Positions 1-8,970 of a stretch of DNA of 43,099 nt are shown here, one piece after another. The stretch's first letter is position 1. The number at the start of each line of letters is the position of its first letter. The stretch is from Proteobacteria bacterium bin106 (GTDB taxonomy: Bacteria > Bdellovibrionota_B > Oligoflexia > Oligoflexales > Bin106). The notes beneath the pieces are model-generated. The model was not told the DNA's origin, made no database searches, and saw only the letters and a list, made by a program, of their open reading frames with translations. The stretch covers positions 1 through 43,099 of the forward strand of contig MPNI01000019.1 of the NCBI GenBank assembly GCA_002238945.1. Direction: 5' to 3'. Position numbers and translations under genes: made by a program.

Positions 1-96
1 GGACATTAACATATTTTTTCAAATGTCACTGGTGATGACCAGATTTGGCTCACTTTGGGCTTGATCTTATGGCAGATTTTGAAGCTGTTATGCAGG

Positions 97-909
97 TTAC
101 GGCAATGACACATCACCAATATCCACACTCAAACACATGCCATCAAAGGCCAGCTCACGGCCTGGTGGCAATTGAGAAGAGATGGTTACATAATCCACTT
201 CATGAGATAAATGCGTCAAAATACCTCGTCTTACTTCAAGGCGATCAAATAAAGCAAGAGTTTCAGGGATAGATGAGTGAGTAGGATGTGAACGCATATG
301 AACACCACTAGCTATCATCGTATCTATCTTTCCTTGCCAACCACGGATTTGCTTTTCTGAAAAGTTCTGAAAATCAGTGGCATAAGCAAAACGACCTAAG
401 CGAAATGCTGTAGATTGTACCGTACCATGAGGTAAAAAATATGGCTCTACCCATACATCCGGCCACAAGGCAAAAGCATTTTCTTGAATATGATGAAATT
501 GGATTTGAGGAACAACACCCGAATATAAAGAGGCTTCAAAAGCATAAGAAAATCGTTTCATAAGATCTTCTTTATCTGCTTGTTTTAAAAAAACATCGAT
601 GGGCTTTTTATCTCGAAAACAAAATACCCGTAAATCATCAAAGCCATGACTATGATCAGCATGAGTATGAGTGTAGAGGACTTTTTTCAAAGTCTCACCT
701 GAACCCCACCCTTGAGAAAGCAATTGAGCACGGAGATCCGGTGATGTATCAACGATAACATGCTCTTGGTTGTCCTGTCGTGATATCAGAATAGATGAAC
801 GTAAACGTTTATTATAAGAACTATCACTTAAACATACCTGACAATCACACCCCACCACCGGCACACCAGTGGAAGTACCCGATCCCAATACTTTCACTTC
901 AATGTGCAC
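97..909 (-). CDS. PhnP-like metallo-beta-lactamase-fold hydrolase
   Basis: This 270-residue protein has the MBL fold of the PhnP-like phosphodiesterase/hydrolase group. The N-terminus carries GSGTSTGVP and a CDCQVC segment typical of this group. The metal-binding motif THTHADH is at residues 80-86 (ligands H81, H83, D85, H86). An ATD segment and a C-terminal THLSHEV segment supply the remaining ligands. No signal peptide is visible, so it is probably cytoplasmic. It lies 12 bp downstream of recQ on the same strand, so the two are probably co-transcribed. The substrate cannot be told; cyclic phosphodiesters are known for relatives. Family assignment is firm, function is not. Confidence 0.85.
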   Translation of the reverse strand: MHIEVKVLGSGTSTGVPVVGCDCQVCLSDSSYNKRLRSSILISRQDNQEHVIVDTSPDLRAQLLSQGWGSGETLKKVLYTHTHADHSHGFDDLRVFCFRDKKPIDVFLKQADKEDLMKRFSYAFEASLYSGVVPQIQFHHIQENAFALWPDVWVEPYFLPHGTVQSTAFRLGRFAYATDFQNFSEKQIRGWQGKIDTMIASGVHMRSHPTHSSIPETLALFDRLEVRRGILTHLSHEVDYVTISSQLPPGRELAFDGMCLSVDIGDVSLP

Positions 910-921
910 AAGATACTCCCA

Positions 922-2487
922 CTAACTCGAAACAAAATACCTACGCACCACCTCATCTCTACGTTTTCCAGCCTCTGCATACTGCATCATCACTTGCAGT
1001 CGTCGCATGGCTTCTTGTTTCCACTTCGGATACAATGCCAAAACATTGTCCATATGACCCCTGCTATCTAGACATATCTCCGCTTCATCAGGCCAACAGC
1101 CATAAATTCCCTGACTCCCATAACTAGACCCATTCACCAGGCACCTGATAACACCTTCTTTATGAAGAATCTCTAAACACCGCGAAAATTCTTGTTCTGA
1201 AAAAACAGAACTCAGATGAGAACGCCACTCACATAACACCATTTTCTTACCTGCCTCAGTGAGTTCTACCAAACTTGAATACATCACCGTTAAACGCTCA
1301 ACAGATGGATAATTCTTTTCTAGTAGAAACTTATGAGATGCATAATCTCCATAAGTAAAAAACAAAGTGCATTCAGCTTGGTTACCATCTCTACCTGCAC
1401 GGCCAATCTGTTGCATGTAACTTTCTAAACTCGTAGGTAAGCCATAATGATGGACAAATCGAATATCTTTTTTATTGATTCCTAAACCAAAAGCATTCGT
1501 TGCCACCACCACCGAAAGCTCTCCTTGTAAAAAAGCTTTTTGTACTCTATCCCGATCTTGGCCACTCATACCACCATGATAAGCAGCCGCCACTACCGAG
1601 CAATCTGCCAGATGAGCTGCTAACTTCTCTGTCTTTTTTCTTGAAAAAGTATAGATAATCCCCTGGTTATCACTCAGTGAGCGTTTCTTTTTTTGCAAAC
1701 TAGCAAGAATCTTAGCAGCATGATTAGACTTACGCCGTAACTCTTGAGTACCAATCACCAGATTATCGCGAATAGGAGTTTTGATAATCTCCTTAGGAGA
1801 ACGCAAATCAAGAAATTCTATAATATCACGCCGCACTTTTTGCGTTGCTGTAGCTGTAAGAGCTAGTCTTGGAATGGAGGCAGGAAGTTTAGCAAAATAC
1901 TCTCCTAACTTACGATACTCAGGACGAAAGTCCGCTCCCCACTCAGAAGCACAATGGGCTTCATCCACAGCAATAAAACGGACCTGCAAACTTACCAGAA
2001 ATGATTGAAATAAGGGACGAGCTAAGCGTTCTGGTGAAATATACAATAACTTCACCCACCCCTTTTTGAGGGCATGCACCACCTGACTTTTCTGTTCCAC
2101 AGACTGCATGCTATCCAGTGATGCAGCTGGAACACCAGCACCTCTAAGCTGTATCACCTGATCTCGGATCAAAGCAATCAAAGGAGATACCACCACCCCT
2201 AATCCCTGGCCCATCATTGCTGGAAGAACATAACACATGCTTTTTCCACCACCGGTGGGTAAAATAGCAAGGGTATCAGAGCCCTGCAAAAAACACGATA
2301 ACACCTCTTTTTGATGCTCTCTTAACTGAGAATAACCATAAATTTTCTGCATCACATAACGAGCATGATCCAAAGGATCTTCAAGGGGAACAGTGGGAAG
2401 CAAATCCGTACTATGAAAAAACCTTCTCGGTCTTTGAGAAGGCAACACATTCGAAGGACGGGGAGAATTATATGAACCAGGAGTCAA
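922..2487 (-). CDS. recQ: RecQ-family ATP-dependent DNA helicase, shortened C-terminus
   Basis: RecQ helicases unwind DNA 3'->5' in recombination and fork repair. All helicase motifs are present: GGGKS at residues 79-83, DEAHC at 175-179, TATAT after it, and a GRAGRDG arginine-finger motif. The start is TTG at 2487, preceded by AAGGA about nine bases upstream; no ATG fits better. The protein is 521 residues, against about 600 for E. coli RecQ. It stops right after the YF of the zinc-domain helix (YAEAGKRRDEVVRRYF), so the CxxC zinc ligands, most of the winged helix and HRDC are absent, and the first zinc Cys is replaced by Lys. It could be a natural short RecQ form. It probably forms an operon with the downstream hydrolase gene. 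Confidence 0.9.
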   Translation of the reverse strand: MTPGSYNSPRPSNVLPSQRPRRFFHSTDLLPTVPLEDPLDHARYVMQKIYGYSQLREHQKEVLSCFLQGSDTLAILPTGGGKSMCYVLPAMMGQGLGVVVSPLIALIRDQVIQLRGAGVPAASLDSMQSVEQKSQVVHALKKGWVKLLYISPERLARPLFQSFLVSLQVRFIAVDEAHCASEWGADFRPEYRKLGEYFAKLPASIPRLALTATATQKVRRDIIEFLDLRSPKEIIKTPIRDNLVIGTQELRRKSNHAAKILASLQKKKRSLSDNQGIIYTFSRKKTEKLAAHLADCSVVAAAYHGGMSGQDRDRVQKAFLQGELSVVVATNAFGLGINKKDIRFVHHYGLPTSLESYMQQIGRAGRDGNQAECTLFFTYGDYASHKFLLEKNYPSVERLTVMYSSLVELTEAGKKMVLCEWRSHLSSVFSEQEFSRCLEILHKEGVIRCLVNGSSYGSQGIYGCWPDEAEICLDSRGHMDNVLALYPKWKQEAMRRLQVMMQYAEAGKRRDEVVRRYFVSS

Positions 2488-2557
2488 TGGTTATATCCTT
2501 ATAAATAACATGTAAAATCTCGCTAAAATACTCAAATTACACATACCGACTCACACA

Positions 2558-4249
2558 TCACGACATATCCGAAAAGTCTTCTTTCTTTGATACCTGCAAT
2601 CGACGGATAAAATCACTCACAAAACGAGGCGCAAAACCTGTCTCTTTAGTCACATAAGCACCCATAGGTGAATAGGTACGCGCACTACTCAAATCCAAAT
2701 GCACCCACGGAATCCCATCACCCACAAACTTTTGTAAAAACATCGCCGCCTCAATATGATCCACACCTACAGAAGGACTGCATTGCATGGTATCAGCTAC
2801 CGATGATTTTAAACACTCTCCAAAATCTTCATCCAAAGGAAAAGGCCATACTCTTTCTCCCATTTGCCGTCCAGCATCTATAAGAGACTGATGCCAAACA
2901 CTGCGATTGGTAAAAACAGAACTATAACGCCGCGAAATCGCTCTTACACTCGATCCAGTAAGAGTGGCAAAATCCATCAATAAGTCTGGCTTTTCGCCAC
3001 TAGCCAAGGTCAATGTATCAGCAAGGATCATCCTCCCCTCAGCATCAGTGTGAACAATTTCAATGGTCAAACCAGATAATGAAGTCACCACATCATCTGG
3101 CTTATAAGCACTCGCTGATATGAGATTATCTGCAACCGCTAAATAACTCGTCACTTTCACAGGCCATTTCTGTTCACTTGCCAAACGCACCATGGCAAAA
3201 GCGACACTCGCACCTGTCATGTCGTTTTTCATACCTCGCATATAATTTGCCGGCTTAACATTCACCCCACCACTATCAAAGGTGATGCCCTTGCCCACAA
3301 AAACTATATTCTGAAAACGCATACCACCTTGATTCTGAGATGATTCATCTTTTTGAGGCGTGTAACTCACCTTGATAATGCCCGCACCAGAATCCACATG
3401 AGCTCCTGCCACAGCACAAAAAGCTCCAGCCCCCATATCTTTAAGCTCAGCATAATCATAAAATGTGACAGCAAGCCCTAAACGCTCACTTTCACGCCTC
3501 ACACACGACACAAAGCTTCGTGGTGTCAAACGATTAGCAGGTTCCACCATCATATGACGGATAAAATTAGATGCTTTCCCAAAACCACAAAACGACTCCA
3601 TACCACGCTCAAAAGAAAAATTTAAGGATTTTTCTTTAACAGGTGGAATGTAATACAAAGCAAGGTTCTTATGACTTTCCATAGAACCTTCTGCCTTTTT
3701 ATTATATGATGGCAACTGATAAAAATTCACCTGCAAATGAAACATAATCTGCCACAATGCTGGAAAACCTAAATAGTCTGCTTGATAACTCAAGCGAGAT
3801 CCATCAATGGCTACTTTTTTAGCAGCAAAATTTTTTATAGATGATGATATCTTAGCAAGTATACACTGCTCTGGATAAATAGCTTTTTTCTGATCAAGCA
3901 ATGCAACCATGTCTGATCGAAAAACCATATATAACACCCCTTCATGTTCAAAGGATGTCAGTTTACCTTTATAACCATCATCGCTCTTATTCGTACTTGA
4001 ATGTGTACTTGAAGATAACACTTTTTGAAAGCGCAACTGATACAAAGAGGCTACCTTATGGGTATATAAATGACTTACCTGCCAAGAAGACGGATCACTA
4101 TCACCCACAAATAGATACGCGTCCACACTCTTGAGTGATGTCACATCACCTACAGCATGAACCTCTATCTCAGGATTCAAAGATATGTCTTTTTGAAAAC
4201 CTAACTGATGATCTTGCTGCTGTGATGTGTTGTTTTTTGCTAAAGCCAT
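2558..4249 (-). CDS. M17 leucyl aminopeptidase family protein
   Basis: Cytosolic M17 enzymes release N-terminal amino acids and use two metal ions. The C-terminal catalytic half is clear: VGKGITFDSGG (Lys and Asp ligands), KNDMTGAS, and TDAEGRM near residue 400 (Asp and Glu ligands plus the catalytic Arg), followed by DFATLTG. At 563 residues it is longer than the usual 480-500, and the first 250 residues are poorly conserved. The start is supported by GGGGAG just upstream of the ATG. It stands alone, divergent from rlmN, with a 71-bp gap to recQ on the same strand. It is more like PepA/PepB than an M42 or M18 enzyme; the exact subgroup is uncertain, so no symbol is given. Confidence 0.9.
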   Translation of the reverse strand: MALAKNNTSQQQDHQLGFQKDISLNPEIEVHAVGDVTSLKSVDAYLFVGDSDPSSWQVSHLYTHKVASLYQLRFQKVLSSSTHSSTNKSDDGYKGKLTSFEHEGVLYMVFRSDMVALLDQKKAIYPEQCILAKISSSIKNFAAKKVAIDGSRLSYQADYLGFPALWQIMFHLQVNFYQLPSYNKKAEGSMESHKNLALYYIPPVKEKSLNFSFERGMESFCGFGKASNFIRHMMVEPANRLTPRSFVSCVRRESERLGLAVTFYDYAELKDMGAGAFCAVAGAHVDSGAGIIKVSYTPQKDESSQNQGGMRFQNIVFVGKGITFDSGGVNVKPANYMRGMKNDMTGASVAFAMVRLASEQKWPVKVTSYLAVADNLISASAYKPDDVVTSLSGLTIEIVHTDAEGRMILADTLTLASGEKPDLLMDFATLTGSSVRAISRRYSSVFTNRSVWHQSLIDAGRQMGERVWPFPLDEDFGECLKSSVADTMQCSPSVGVDHIEAAMFLQKFVGDGIPWVHLDLSSARTYSPMGAYVTKETGFAPRFVSDFIRRLQVSKKEDFSDMS

Positions 4250-4291
4250 ATTTTTCTCCCCTGCTATTTTCTTCTTTCTCTTGTCTTTTCT

Positions 4292-4330
4292 TTTTTTTAC
4301 TCAGTTTTTTTACTCAGTTTTTTTACTCAG
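4292..4330. repeat. 13-bp tandem repeat, 3 copies
   Basis: Three exact copies of TTTTTTTACTCAG lie in the intergenic region between the aminopeptidase and rlmN. The rest of that gap (4250-4646) is AT-rich with further small repeats, such as ATATATGCTAG around 4560-4590. It should hold both divergent promoters, but no convincing -35/-10 pair can be picked out. Confidence 0.9.
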
Positions 4331-4646
4331 CTATGTGGCTACCTACCTACTTGTCTGCTGCTACCTTCAACACACTCAGATCACCTATAGCTTTTTATAG
4401 CTCTTATTATAGTTTTTTATAACTTCTATTAAAACTATGATTATAAGAGTATTTACGACAACATATCACCTCAGATCTTTGAAAAGATGATATCTATAAA
4501 CATACATACTAACTGTATGGAAACCATGTTGTCATAACCTTTTTTCACAAGCTACTTTATATATATGCTAGATATATGCTAGATATATACTGGATATACA
4601 CAAGACTCACAAACAAACCCAACACCAACAATGGATCCTCTACTTT

Positions 4647-5732
4647 ATGAAACATCCCATCACCTCAAACATCTTATCAAGATACGCTCTCACAAGAAAG
4701 GATATACACCACTGGCTATCACACATGAATCTCTCCTCTTCACACAGCCGCTCACTGATGGGCTACATTTATGACACTGGCAGCCTTTCTACTCCAGCAA
4801 AATATAGAGATCTCTTTGATAACACCTTCACACATGCATCTTCGAAACTCAAACAAGCTGTGGCATCATCTTGTGATAAAAGTGTCAAATTGATGATTCA
4901 ACTCAAAGATAATGAACTTATAGAAGCTGTTATTCTTAGAGAAAAAACACGGATTTCTCTATGTGTATCTTCACAAGTAGGCTGTGCTCTTGGTTGCACC
5001 TTTTGTGCTACAGCACGCATGGGATGGAAACGAGATCTGAGCTGTCACGAAATCATCGAACAGTGGCTTATAGCCAAAGACTGGCTATATCATCATGATC
5101 ACACCAACTCCACTATCAGCAATATTGTCTTTATGGGAATGGGAGAGCCTTGCCAAAATCTCAAAGGAGTAATGGCAGCCTTAGATATTTTTCTTGATCC
5201 TTGGGCTATTGCCATCGCTCCACGACGCATCACCCTCTCTAGTTCAGGATATCTTGAAGGCTTACAAGCTATTTACCAAAAATTTCCTCACATCAACTAC
5301 GCCATCAGCCTTCACAGCACACAACAAACATCAAGAGCTGCTCTTATGCCTGTCTCACGTATATTTCCTCTTTGCAAGCTCCTTGACTACCTCAAAGAAA
5401 CATCACAACAAGACAAGAAAACCTTTTTTATCCAATACACCCTCATAGCAGGAGTGAATGATACCACACAAGATGCTCAAAGACTGGCTGAAATATTGCG
5501 CCCTATTCGCTGCAAAATCAATTTACTTACCTTTAATCCCATCGAAAATACCCGCTTCAAAACACCAGATAAAGCAAGCGTATTCCTTTTTGGCAAATAC
5601 CTCAAAGAAAGTGGCTATCAAGTCAGTATACGTTTTTCCAAAGGGGATGATATCGACGCTGCCTGCGGACAGCTCATAACCAAAAGCATAGCCCAAAGAA
5701 GCAAACACATGATCCAAGAGCATAGATCATAG
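4647..5732 (+). CDS. rlmN: 23S rRNA (A2503-C2)/tRNA (A37-C2) methyltransferase RlmN
   Basis: RlmN is a radical-SAM enzyme that methylates C2 of A2503 in 23S rRNA and of A37 in some tRNAs. The 4Fe-4S motif CxxxCxxC is C113-C117-C120. The upstream LCVSSQVGC has C106, and the methyl-carrying cysteine is C340 in AACGQL. FMGMGEP, the SAM-binding GGE-like segment, is present. Its 361 residues are normal for the family. The start ATG has only a weak ribosome-binding site (GGA about 12 bases upstream), so the exact N-terminus is less sure than the identity. It converges with the R3H gene, 24 bp between stop codons, with no clear terminator. Confidence 0.95.
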   Translation: MKHPITSNILSRYALTRKDIHHWLSHMNLSSSHSRSLMGYIYDTGSLSTPAKYRDLFDNTFTHASSKLKQAVASSCDKSVKLMIQLKDNELIEAVILREKTRISLCVSSQVGCALGCTFCATARMGWKRDLSCHEIIEQWLIAKDWLYHHDHTNSTISNIVFMGMGEPCQNLKGVMAALDIFLDPWAIAIAPRRITLSSSGYLEGLQAIYQKFPHINYAISLHSTQQTSRAALMPVSRIFPLCKLLDYLKETSQQDKKTFFIQYTLIAGVNDTTQDAQRLAEILRPIRCKINLLTFNPIENTRFKTPDKASVFLFGKYLKESGYQVSIRFSKGDDIDAACGQLITKSIAQRSKHMIQEHRS

Positions 5733-5756
5733 AGACACATCACAAAACTCAGATTA

Positions 5757-6770
5757 TTATCCCTTACGAAGGACCTTCACCGATCGCTTCTTATGATCAC
5801 CTGTGGAAGAACTAGCAAAACCACAATCCACCACATGTTGATGCTGAATACGTCTGTAAAAGCTATTTTGCGGAGCCAGTACAATTTCTTTAAGCTTCTT
5901 GTCTTCTTTTAAGCTTGCAATAGCTTGATCCACATGAACAATCACCTGTTGTTCTTTTTTCTTATCCAATTGAACAGATTTTGTATTTTTCTTGCCATTT
6001 TTCTTATGACCACCACCACCCATAGCATTATTCTGCTTGTAGTTAGGATTTTGATTGCCATTCACTTCATTTTTATTTGCTGAACTTTTATTTGATGAAC
6101 CATGTCTCTTATAACTACCTCGTCGCTGTTGCTTACCACCACGATAAGAAGGCTCTTGAATATACTGACTCTGAACATGTTGATTGCGAAAGTTCTGATT
6201 ATGCTGAAAACGACTCACCGGAGGAATTTGTGAAATATTCACCACTTCCTGAGGAGGACTAATGCCATAAGCCCAATTGAAATATGCCCATATTTTCTCA
6301 CCCGTTCGAGCAAATCTATCGAGAAGATGATGCTTAAGATACGTCCAAGGAGGAGCTAAATCATGATGATCCAACACATGATCCTCAAGACATTCACCAC
6401 TCTTCAGCCGTACTAAGGTTTTAAAATCCTTTTCCAGATAAGCCAGGTTCTTTGCCACAAGGCCCATCTTACCAATATCCATATTACCCTTATGAGATAA
6501 AACAGGATACTCGGATTTATACCAAGATACCATCTTCTCCACAGCATCTTCTAAGCTGTAATCCTCGATAGCATCACTTGTTAGTTCCGGCCAAAACGTA
6601 CGTTCTTGATAACGATGATCCACTTCCTTTAACTGACGGGAAGTATCGTAACAAGCAAAAAGGAATCGATCTAACGACACTTCACGACCTTTCTTTTTTT
6701 CATATTCATGTTTAATAGACACCCGATTACTGTTCATAGCCAAATAGTCTTTTTCACTCAACTCCTGCAT
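5757..6770 (-). CDS. R3H-domain protein, probable RNA-binding
   Basis: The C-terminal 45 residues read as an R3H single-stranded nucleic-acid-binding domain: APQNSFYRRIQH with the R-x3-H core, then a GFASSSTGDHKKRSVKV strand region. The first half is charged and unrecognised. The middle is low-complexity, rich in Asn, Gln, Gly and Lys, with a GGGGHKKNGKKN stretch, as in many RNA-binding proteins. The frame is open to 6848, but the ATG at 6770 has AAGGA at the right distance and gives 337 residues, so I chose it. The extra N-terminal residues would be hydrophobic and unlike the rest. A KH partner domain, as in Jag/KhpB, is not seen. Confidence 0.7.
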   Translation of the reverse strand: MQELSEKDYLAMNSNRVSIKHEYEKKKGREVSLDRFLFACYDTSRQLKEVDHRYQERTFWPELTSDAIEDYSLEDAVEKMVSWYKSEYPVLSHKGNMDIGKMGLVAKNLAYLEKDFKTLVRLKSGECLEDHVLDHHDLAPPWTYLKHHLLDRFARTGEKIWAYFNWAYGISPPQEVVNISQIPPVSRFQHNQNFRNQHVQSQYIQEPSYRGGKQQRRGSYKRHGSSNKSSANKNEVNGNQNPNYKQNNAMGGGGHKKNGKKNTKSVQLDKKKEQQVIVHVDQAIASLKEDKKLKEIVLAPQNSFYRRIQHQHVVDCGFASSSTGDHKKRSVKVLRKG

Positions 6771-6888
6771 ACATATCCTTGTAATCACTGAACCATTCCA
6801 TAAAACCACCAGAGCCATTTGTAGGTAAAACAACACAGCGAAGAGCAATAGAAAGTTCTTTGTTCATCTGATAATCACTCAATTTCAT
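6754..6888 (-). CDS. possible 44-residue ORF overlapping the R3H gene start
   Basis: An ATG at 6888 opens a 44-codon frame (starting MKLSDYQMNKEL) that ends in a TGA inside the first codons of the R3H gene, in another frame. The overlap would suit translational coupling. There is no good ribosome-binding site and no recognised similarity. It could also be the detached N-terminus of a longer ancestral protein. Confidence 0.25.
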   Translation of the reverse strand: MKLSDYQMNKELSIALRCVVLPTNGSGGFMEWFSDYKDMYAGVE

Positions 6889-7516
6889 GGTCATTACTTT
6901 ATGTGTGTTTCGAGTTTGTTTTGAAATGATTGGGTAGGCTCTCGTTTATAATACATACCTATTGAAATACATATACATGCATAGATAGATAAGTACGTAG
7001 AGATATATCTATGCGCGTATCTTGACTCACTATCAAAGTGAAGAAAAGAGGATATATCATCAGCAACATCTCACAAATACGATCTTGCTCCCTATCTCTC
7101 TACCTTATTTTGACAAAAATAGACAACAGAAAATATTTTTTTCTAAAATCATCTCAAAATTGTTCTAAAGAAAATCCATAAAGATATGATGGCAATAAAG
7201 AGCCCGCTAACCAGTATAATCTACCCATAATCTATATATATAACTCACTTACTATGACAAAAACGAGTTGTGTAGATCTAACAACAAAAACAATAAGTCT
7301 ATACTGATCACTTTGACCAGCTATCTGCTATCCGTATTGGAGCACGCCTGCCTACTCTCCTTACTGCTTGCTGGTGTAGTACACCTATCGGACTCCTATG
7401 GCACATCTTGAAGGAAAGCCTATGAAAAAATGCAGCCCACAATAGACCTCAAGCACACAACCTTTTTTTGCCTCTGTTTTTGCTCTTAGCTCTGTTCATG
7501 TTTTGAGGTAATTCTT

Positions 7517-7586
7517 GGCTCGCTGCTACTGGCTCGCTGCTACTGGCTCGCTGCTACTGGCTCGCTGCTACTGGCTTGCTTCTACC
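7517..7586. repeat. 14-bp tandem repeat, about 5 copies
   Basis: Four exact copies of GGCTCGCTGCTACT are followed by one diverged copy (GGCTTGCTTCTACC), ending 19 bases before the 3' end of tRNA-Glu. It lies outside any gene and is much more GC-rich than its surroundings. Confidence 0.95.
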
Positions 7587-7605
7587 ATCAAACACACAAC
7601 AGTGA

Positions 7606-7683
7606 TGGCGTCCCCAGGGGGATTCGAACCCCCGTCGCGGCCGTGAAAGGGCAGCATCCTGGACCAGACTAGAAGATGGGGAC
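7606..7683 (-). tRNA. tRNA-Glu (anticodon TTC)
   Basis: The minus strand gives a full cloverleaf: acceptor GTCCCCA pairing with TGGGGAC, anticodon loop CTTTCAC, T-arm GGGGGTTCGAATCCCCC, discriminator G and an encoded CCA. The anticodon is TTC. Confidence 0.95.
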
Positions 7684-8363
7684 CTAATGTTTAAAAAACA
7701 ATCGATGAGTCAACTTATGGATTCTATCTCTATGAGCAACCACTCATCTTTTCTTTAAATGCACTATGAGGTTTTATCTCGTGATGAATAACTTATCTAA
7801 CTTAACTGATTCTAACTAACGGTTATCTTATTAAGTGATTTTATATATGTATATATGTAAATGCGCCTGTCGCTGCACCTGTATGTCAGCTTATAGTGGG
7901 CTTGCTTAACATAAACTATAAAGTCGAGCCCAATCAATGGTTGGTCGTCAGTTGTTAGTTTTACTTACACTCTTACACGCACTAGCAATTACAGTGAGCT
8001 AAGCAATAAGCAAAGTAACTATAACATATCTCATATCTCATATCTAAGACTAGCCGTAGCCAATAGATGTAAAAAAGAACCACTAGGAAAAAATCACTCA
8101 ACTGAACTTATCTTATTTCTTCTTATTTCTTCTTTTATTCATGTATCTCTTATTCATGTATCTATGTACCTATATGTCCCAAGCACCACAACCAACCAAG
8201 ACATACTTACTTTGCTATATCAATATCAAACTTTGTTAGTTCTTAGTTCTCGTTTTTCTTAGTTTCATTTCTATGCTTATGAATTATTGAGTAATCGGAT
8301 TTTGTAATCTGTGTCATCCATTGTCTTACAAATGCTTTTCAGTATCTACAGCCTACAAGTAGT

Positions 8364-8411
8364 TTTTTTAAGAGCTTTTTTAAGAGCTTTTTTAAGAGCT
8401 TTTTTAAGAGC
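8364..8411. repeat. 12-bp tandem repeat, 4 copies
   Basis: Four exact copies of TTTTTTAAGAGC lie between the two tRNA genes. They are followed by a short GAGCTAGA repeat. No coding frame covers them. Confidence 0.95.
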
Positions 8412-8529
8412 TAGAGAGCTAGAGATAGTATCTGCAGTTATGCCTCCTATACTGGTATACGTTCCATAACAGGACACTTTCAAACAAAGCAAGAAGCATC
8501 ATACAGAGTCATTAAACTAAAGAGTACGG

Positions 8530-8602
8530 TGAGCCCACCTGGATTCGAACCAGGGACCCGCACATTAAAAGTGTGCTGCTCTACCAGCTGAGCTATAGGC
8601 CC
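8530..8602 (-). tRNA. tRNA-Lys (anticodon TTT)
   Basis: The minus strand folds as a 73-base tRNA: acceptor GGGCCTA with TGGGCTC (two G-U wobbles), D-arm AGCTCAGCTGGTAGAGC, anticodon stem-loop GCACA-CTTTTAA-TGTGC, T-arm CCTGGTTCGAATCCAGG and discriminator A. It is followed by CCG, so CCA must be added enzymatically, unlike the tRNA-Glu and tRNA-Ser genes nearby. Confidence 0.93.
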
Positions 8603-8970
8603 TTACAACACATGCTATACCAAGCTAACACAAAACAAATCAGCACAACAAGATTATGCTACTCAAAAGTAAACACTCTAACACACGGCTAACTAACACA
8701 CGGCTAAAGCAACACACTGACTGTAAAGACGTTTCTACCAAAGTCAATGAATAAACAATGGCGGGCAAGAACACCCAATAGAGATTTACTATAGAAAAAC
8801 ATATTTTTGCGGTCAAGGAAAAAAGCACAAAAAATCTCAATTCACATCAACCTACCGTTCAACACCCATCATCCATCTCCCATCATACCAATCACCACTA
8901 CAACCACACTCCCTATATCTTAATTCATCTTAACTCATCTTCTTGACTCATATCTTGACTCATATCCTGA

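Larger units (their letters stand above)
6889..8970. other. long non-coding stretch with two tRNA genes
   Basis: About 2.1 kb without a credible protein gene. It contains the tRNA-Glu and tRNA-Lys genes listed separately, plus several short tandem repeats. Short open frames here lack ribosome-binding sites and have no protein-like composition. I looked for SRP RNA (GGAAGGAAGCAGCC core), 6S and tmRNA signals and saw none. The parts 6889-7605, 7684-8529 and 8603-8970 otherwise show nothing I can name. Confidence 0.6.

Noticed and set aside
4135-4422. Plus-strand frame ending in a Phe/Ser/Leu-rich stretch
   Set aside because: It overlaps the start of the aminopeptidase gene on the other strand and translates the TTTTTTTACTCAG repeat.
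7511-7590. CRISPR array
   Set aside because: The 14-bp units are directly adjacent without spacers; no cas genes are in the window.
8640-8840. 66-codon hydrophobic frame near tRNA-Lys
   Set aside because: Hydrophobicity comes from T-rich codons; no ribosome-binding site and no similarity seen.
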